64,000 nt of DNA from Bryobacterales bacterium (GTDB taxonomy: Bacteria; Acidobacteriota; Terriglobia; Bryobacterales; Bryobacteraceae): NCBI GenBank assembly GCA_020846745.1, contig JADLDI010000008.1:186001-250000 (forward strand), given 5' to 3'. Both the position numbers and the translations under genes were made by a program. Position 1 is the stretch's first letter; the number at the start of each line of letters is the position of its first letter. Below are positions 61,001 to 64,000 of this stretch, one piece after another. Under the pieces are notes generated by a model. It saw nothing but the letters and a program-made list of their open reading frames with translations, was not told the origin of the DNA and did not search any database.

Positions 61001-61295
61001 AGCTGAGCAGTGGATTCGCGAGCAGGGCTTCGCGCCGCAAGGCATCGAACTCCCGCGCAATACGCTCCGCCTGCTCTGCCTTGCCCGTCACCCGCTGCCG
61101 TTCGGACTCAAGCGTTTGCAGCCGCTTCAGGTAAGCTGGGCCGTTCGTATACTGCTTGGGAAAGGACAGGCTCAGGTCCTCGATCGCGCGTTTCAGCGCG
61201 TCCCAATCGTTGGCAATCGCAGTGGGCCTTCCTATGACCAAAAAGACCATAGTGGCCAGAACCGGCAGGGACGTTCGCAGCTTCGAGAGTTTCAT
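58089..61295 (-). CDS. HZS-alpha-like propeller, two CXXCH hemes and SUMF1-like domain in one protein
   Basis: 1068 residues with signal peptide. Residues about 100-480 resemble the middle domain of hydrazine synthase alpha (NPDGTEQKEFYGSNSYWPNS, GHHGVPRMGELVLFD, GKKVEPIIKDQLAD, WPKFLHPHPLSDKYFLVS). Heme sites CVGCH (558-562) and CIGCH (608-612) follow. Residues from 835 to the end are a formylglycine-generating-enzyme-like fold (GTFVMGDD, GQVEVSNEQYA, RLPSEAEWEYAARAG, DMAGNVAEWTDSVY, VVRGGSW), but the catalytic Cys pair of FGE is missing. The same domain set is known from Planctomycetes without an assigned role. Confidence 0.8.
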   Translation of the reverse strand: MKLSKLRTSLPVLATMVFLVIGRPTAIANDWDALKRAIEDLSLSFPKQYTNGPAYLKRLQTLESERQRVTGKAEQAERIAREFDALRREALLANPLLSFDRLLLIKRDERKLGLVQNWESNEVLAPGNYDNEIDVFSVLKGGGLTRLYRPPDGGFVGDLNLHFDAKRLLFSMRAANGRFQVFELNTDGSRMRQLSLINEPDVDNYEGCYLPNGDVVFCSTAPFIGVPCVQGHAHISQLYRYNSASGTIRRLAFDQDHNWCPTVMNDGRLMYLRWEYSDIPHFAARILFTMNPDGTEQKEFYGSNSYWPNSMFYARQIPGNPTRFVAVVGGHHGVPRMGELVLFDAARGRHEAEGVIQRIPGYGKKVEPIIKDQLADDSWPKFLHPHPLSDKYFLVSAKPDPKSAWGIYLVDVFDNMLLLKSVPGYALLEPTPLQAKQRPPVVVDRVNLARKDATVVLQDIYAGPGLKGVPRGSIKQLRVLSYHFAYQGMGGEQNRVGMDGPWDIKRVLGTVPVEVDGSAYFHIPANTPISLQPLDGEGKAVQLMRSWLTGMPGETVSCVGCHEKQNTAPAPKPSLAFTRAPSEIKPWYGPTRGFSFNREVQPVLDRYCIGCHDGRGGTPNFVRRADIHPTIPNMKTLTHTRFPPAYLELRRYVRAATMESDLRGLPPYEFHADASKVVQLLNKGHYGVKLDAESWDRLITWIDVNTPAQGTWHEIVGSQFVDHQRDRRRELLKRYAGVDEDPEAMVETARWQPMKTVPDAELPVPVSVRIKNPAATAVPVKPVAYQPVERSTDLRSIDLRSMDLGKGVALKLRYVREGTFVMGDDRGFPDEKPAHTAKVDRGFWMGQVEVSNEQYARFDPRHDSFLERREFLQFSIEARGDPVNGPSQPVCRVSWEKAVAFCKWLSEKTGEHFRLPSEAEWEYAARAGSATPLWYGQIDMDFSRVANLADYRLKYGFGPLAPTPHLVAPYRPAVESVDDNFKVSAPVGSFQPNAWGLYDMAGNVAEWTDSVYQASRKVVRGGSWSDRPEYARSSSRKGYHPWQSVFDVGFRVVSDGPVRRGAQVTARR
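58884..58928. repeat. Three tandem 15-bp repeats within the SUMF1-fusion gene
   Basis: AAGGTCNNTGCTGCG occurs three times in a row, encoding a linker of (LRSxD) units between the cytochrome and SUMF1-like parts. The unit number may vary between strains. Confidence 0.7.
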
Positions 61296-61317
61296 CGGTC
61301 GCTCCAGCGCTATTCAA

Positions 61318-62397
61318 TCAGGGTGCTTCGACGGCGGCGTCGAGTTCGATTTCAAACAGCAGATCGTCGCGGCAGATGTCGGCACCGGCCGCGATTACCG
61401 GCAGTGATGGCAACTGCCGTTCCTGTAGATAGTTATAGAACACCGGCGCGTGCTCGAGGTTTTTGAAGTAGGCGGTGCCGCGGACGACGTGGGACCAGTC
61501 CATCCCACACCCGTTCAGAATGCCCTCGGCTACCTTCATCGCCAACGCTACCTGCCTCGGTACGTCACCCCGATGCGCACTCTCGCCGTTTGCGGAAATG
61601 CTGGCCGTCCCGGAAACGTACAGCTTGCGATAGCCCGGCGCGCACACCTCAACCGCCCGGCTGAACGAACTGCGGTATTGCGTTGCCGGGCACTGCAGCG
61701 GCGACCGTGCCTCGCGCACGCTCAAACGGCCATCCTTGGGTTTCATGGCCAGAACGTCGGCCACCAGCGCGGCGCCCGCCGCATTGCCGGTCCCCACGCC
61801 GGTGCTCGCCGGAAGAAAGCGTTCGAACATCCCGCGCTCCGTAAAGAAGCGGTTCCGGACCGCGTTGAAATCGCCGTACCAGTCCAGAATGTCGTTGATG
61901 AAGAACCATGTCCGCACAATGTGCCGAAGATCCATGCCGGCCAGCCCGATGGCTTGCTCGATTCGCTCGAGTACGGACCGGGCCTGCAACGCATCGGTGG
62001 CCGAAAGATCCGTGGGCAGGATATCGCCGAGGACGCAGTATTCGGCGCAGTCGTCCTCGAACAGGCTGCCTATCACCCGTCCGTCCAACTCGAGGGGCTT
62101 CACTTCGGCCCCCGACACCGCGGTGATCTGTGAACCCGGCGGCCTGGTCGATGTTCTGCCGTTGCCCGTAAGCCACGTCACCGGCCAGGCGGGCGCGCCG
62201 TCGAATCTCCACGCCCCAATGTCGCCGAACACCCGCTGGCTCGCGACGGTGGCCCGGGCGTCGCGCAAGGCGGTGGCCAACCGGTCGGACACCGCGGCCG
62301 TATCGGGGCAGGCGAGGACAGAGAAAGTCGTGAGGCCCGACGCTGGTACAGCCACCACTTCGAAATCGACTAATCTCTGCTGATTGATGACAGACAT
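61318..62397 (-). CDS. Chorismatase/RidA-like (YjgF superfamily) tandem protein
   Basis: 359 residues. The C-terminal half matches chorismatases of the FkbO/Hyg5/XanB2 group: SSFSRAVEV, KLYVSGTASI, GDVPRQVALA and VIAAGADICRDDLLFEIELD. The N-terminal half is a weaker RidA-like repeat with WLTGNG. Chorismatases cleave chorismate to pyruvate and a benzoate or dihydroxy acid; RidA proteins remove reactive imines. Conserved active-site residues cannot be assigned by eye. It lies between a partial gene and the large cytochrome gene, on the same strand. Confidence 0.6.
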   Translation of the reverse strand: MSVINQQRLVDFEVVAVPASGLTTFSVLACPDTAAVSDRLATALRDARATVASQRVFGDIGAWRFDGAPAWPVTWLTGNGRTSTRPPGSQITAVSGAEVKPLELDGRVIGSLFEDDCAEYCVLGDILPTDLSATDALQARSVLERIEQAIGLAGMDLRHIVRTWFFINDILDWYGDFNAVRNRFFTERGMFERFLPASTGVGTGNAAGAALVADVLAMKPKDGRLSVREARSPLQCPATQYRSSFSRAVEVCAPGYRKLYVSGTASISANGESAHRGDVPRQVALAMKVAEGILNGCGMDWSHVVRGTAYFKNLEHAPVFYNYLQERQLPSLPVIAAGADICRDDLLFEIELDAAVEAP

Positions 62398-62424
62398 TAT
62401 AGTATTCTAACCTGAAATAACCCG

Positions 62425-64000
62425 TTAGCGAGCTTTGAATTGCAACCAGCCGAGATCGGCCGGATTGTCGGTGCCGAGCGCCAGCCGCGGGGTCCACGGA
62501 TGCTCCGGCAGCCATAGGCTGCGGCCGGCGTCTTTGTGCTGCACCCGGATGTTCAGCCGGATCGGGTGCAACCGCGCCGCATCGAGCCCCGCCCGCGCGA
62601 GCGGAATGCGGACCACGGCGTTGCGTCCGCCGGATTCCGCAAATAGGCGCCCGTCGACAGTCTGCGGCGCCACGTAGTCGGGGCGCTCCGCCTGGGCTTC
62701 GGCTCCCGGAATGAAGATCAGTTGCTTGGCCGGCCACAGTCGCCTGGGCTCCAGTTTGATCAGCACGTTCGCAATTGGCGCAGATCCCGAAACGGCGACG
62801 TATAGATTCGCCGCATCGTAGCTCGCCGCCCAGCGCGCCTCCGCCTTCTCGGGCGTTTGTGTGCATCTCTGCCATTGCAATGCCGCCGGTGGCGCAAATG
62901 TGGCGCTCGTCCACACGGCATCGTTTGAAGCAATCGCGCGGGCCACCGCCCCTTCGGGTTTCAGGCCCGTGTAAGCCGGAAACAGCGGCTGGTTCTCGCC
63001 GATCTGCTTTTCCACCGCCGGAAAATCTTCCGCAAGCACGTTCTGCAACTGCCGCATGCGCCAGCGGATCTTTTCCGGAAAGTACTTGTAGCCCTCCGCC
63101 TCGGAATGGAATCCCAGGCGCGAGTCTTTCTCGCACAGTGCCAGCAGCACCTTGTTCTGTTCCAGTTCCTCGTGTACGATCGCGCGTAACTCTTTCAGTG
63201 TCTCGATCCGCCCCTGGCCATCGGCGCGCAGCATCTCTTCGCGCAGTTGATAAAAGCGGAGAATGTTGTAGCCGCTCCGGAACTGGATGCCGAGCGCCCG
63301 GGCCACTCCGATGTCGAGCAGCCGTTCCGGCTGGTTGGCAAAGCGCGGCTCTAATGTACTCAACGATTGCATGCCGCGATCCCAGGCGGTGGTCATCCGG
63401 CGCGTAAGTTCCACGGTTTCATCCAGCGTCAGCAGTTCCTTGAAGCTTTCCCCAACCCGGTCTCCGCTGGGCGGCCACGGCTGTCGCGTGGTGGTGGAAC
63501 CTAACAGCCAGGTGGGCGTTAGCGGAGCATCGGCGGGTTTGAGCAGCAGCGGCCACACCGGACCGTCGTGCATCGGACCGTAGTATTGAAACAGATTGGT
63601 CAGCGGATAGTTCTGGTACCCGTCGGCGAAATCCTTCCAGGCTTTCGCGGCGGCCGGGGCATCTTCCTGGCCCCAATAAATCGAAGCCAGCCGGTTCAAG
63701 AACGCGTCCTCATCCTGCGGAAATGGTTCGAACGACAGTTCCCCGGCGGCCTTATTCATCAGGCTTGGATAGTTGCCGAAATACCAGCACAGCATCGTGT
63801 GGGACACGCCCAGCCGGCGCATGGCGGCGAACTTGCGGTAAAGCAGCGACGGTACGGGCACGTACGGCACGCTGGCCACTTCGTGCGAGTTGCCTGTTTG
63901 GATCTTGGCCGACACCGGGGTGGCCTTCGCGCGTGCCGTCGTCGCCACACGCTCGAACCGGTCGCTCGGGCCGGGTGTCGATATCCAGTAATCTCCGCCT
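62425..64000 (-). CDS. Unknown protein, start outside window; glycosidase-like N-terminal region
   Basis: About 525 residues visible; the frame runs off the window (an internal GTG at 63948 is not a convincing start because the frame continues upstream with GGDYWISTPG). A (beta/alpha)-barrel look is suggested by SHTMLCWYFGNYPSLM and RSGYNILRFYQL, and the C-terminal 120 residues look like a carbohydrate-binding beta-sandwich (LYVAVSGSAP, LNIRVQHKD, SLWLPEHPW). It is spaced 27 bp from the chorismatase-like gene, so it opens the minus-strand cluster here. I do not recognise the family. Confidence 0.5.
   Translation of the reverse strand, partial: GGDYWISTPGPSDRFERVATTARAKATPVSAKIQTGNSHEVASVPYVPVPSLLYRKFAAMRRLGVSHTMLCWYFGNYPSLMNKAAGELSFEPFPQDEDAFLNRLASIYWGQEDAPAAAKAWKDFADGYQNYPLTNLFQYYGPMHDGPVWPLLLKPADAPLTPTWLLGSTTTRQPWPPSGDRVGESFKELLTLDETVELTRRMTTAWDRGMQSLSTLEPRFANQPERLLDIGVARALGIQFRSGYNILRFYQLREEMLRADGQGRIETLKELRAIVHEELEQNKVLLALCEKDSRLGFHSEAEGYKYFPEKIRWRMRQLQNVLAEDFPAVEKQIGENQPLFPAYTGLKPEGAVARAIASNDAVWTSATFAPPAALQWQRCTQTPEKAEARWAASYDAANLYVAVSGSAPIANVLIKLEPRRLWPAKQLIFIPGAEAQAERPDYVAPQTVDGRLFAESGGRNAVVRIPLARAGLDAARLHPIRLNIRVQHKDAGRSLWLPEHPWTPRLALGTDNPADLGWLQFKAR

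Noticed and set aside
61649..63136. Minus-strand open frame of 495 codons spanning two genes in another frame
   Set aside because: Gly/Arg-rich composition and overlap with two better frames.
1..64000. tRNA, rRNA, CRISPR, prophage or insertion sequence
   Set aside because: No tRNA-like arms, transposase, integrase, or regularly spaced repeats were found when reading both strands by eye.

Overview
The window is a high-GC chromosomal segment (gene-dense, both strands, no rRNA, tRNA, phage, IS element or CRISPR array seen). Its gene content points to an Acidobacterium of the Solibacteres/Bryobacterales type. The evidence is a VWFA-related protein of the kind typical of Acidobacteria (32434-33510), several secreted FAD_oxidored-family proteins, DUF1326, PQQ-like and YVTN propellers, a planctomycete/acidobacterial-style cytochrome-SUMF1 protein, Tat-exported Gfo/Idh oxidoreductases and abundant secreted sugar-related enzymes. 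The phylum is an inference from family distribution, not from a marker gene.

Layout. 1-1071: 3' part of a dimethylformamidase-large-subunit-like gene. 1098-4711: a small surface-glycan-like group with an ATPase-dead ABC protein carrying a Wzt-type C-terminal domain, a beta-helix lipoprotein, and a methyltransferase with two Ig/TIG-like C-terminal domains. 4861-7701: B12-dependent ribonucleotide reductase (nrdJ) with its own terminator. 7805-11457: hydrolase/sialidase-like fusion and a secreted FAD oxidoreductase with an SLH-like tail. 11487-12265: zeta-type toxin with a small putative antitoxin. 12364-16312: arginase-like protein, an unknown exported protein and a second FAD oxidoreductase with an SLH-like tail, all overlapping. 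16370-17398: parvulin-type PPIase lipoprotein. 17495-22005: stress group (ribosome hibernation factor, P-type Ca-like ATPase, tandem universal stress protein). 22115-24903: tldD-pmbA. 24910-28181: PhoD-like phosphatase, peroxiredoxin, IolB-like isomerase, small exported cysteine-motif protein. 28208-30805: two TadE-like proteins and a TadG/VWA protein. 31090-37147: a second Ig-tailed methyltransferase, VWA protein, DUF1326 protein, a MauE/DoxX-thioredoxin protein and small membrane proteins. 37106-38368: PQQ-like propeller.

38414-45605 is a tightly overlapping operon on the minus strand: ligase-associated exonuclease, ATP-dependent DNA ligase, Lhr-like helicase, PdeM phosphoesterase, then a class II DAHP synthase. 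45697-46740 is a nucleotide-sugar epimerase. 46758-51293 is a five-gene minus-strand operon for corrinoid-dependent methyl transfer: UroD-like methyltransferase, corrinoid protein, homocysteine methyltransferase-like protein, DUF1638 protein, and a second (MtaA-like) UroD protein. Its methyl donor is unknown; this is the strongest candidate for an undescribed pathway here. 51454-56215 carries a Gfo/Idh oxidoreductase, then an AlaX-like editing protein and a GH38-like alpha-mannosidase behind a well-formed promoter with an inverted repeat. 56228-64000 is a minus-strand cluster of a partial unknown gene, a chorismatase/RidA-like protein, a three-part cytochrome protein (hydrazine-synthase-alpha-like propeller, two CXXCH, SUMF1-like domain) and a YVTN-propeller/cytochrome-peroxidase-like protein.

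Family assignments rest on reading motifs and overall sequence character; no database search was run. Start codons were chosen from spacing, Shine-Dalgarno-like sequences and family N-termini, and are less certain than the ends.
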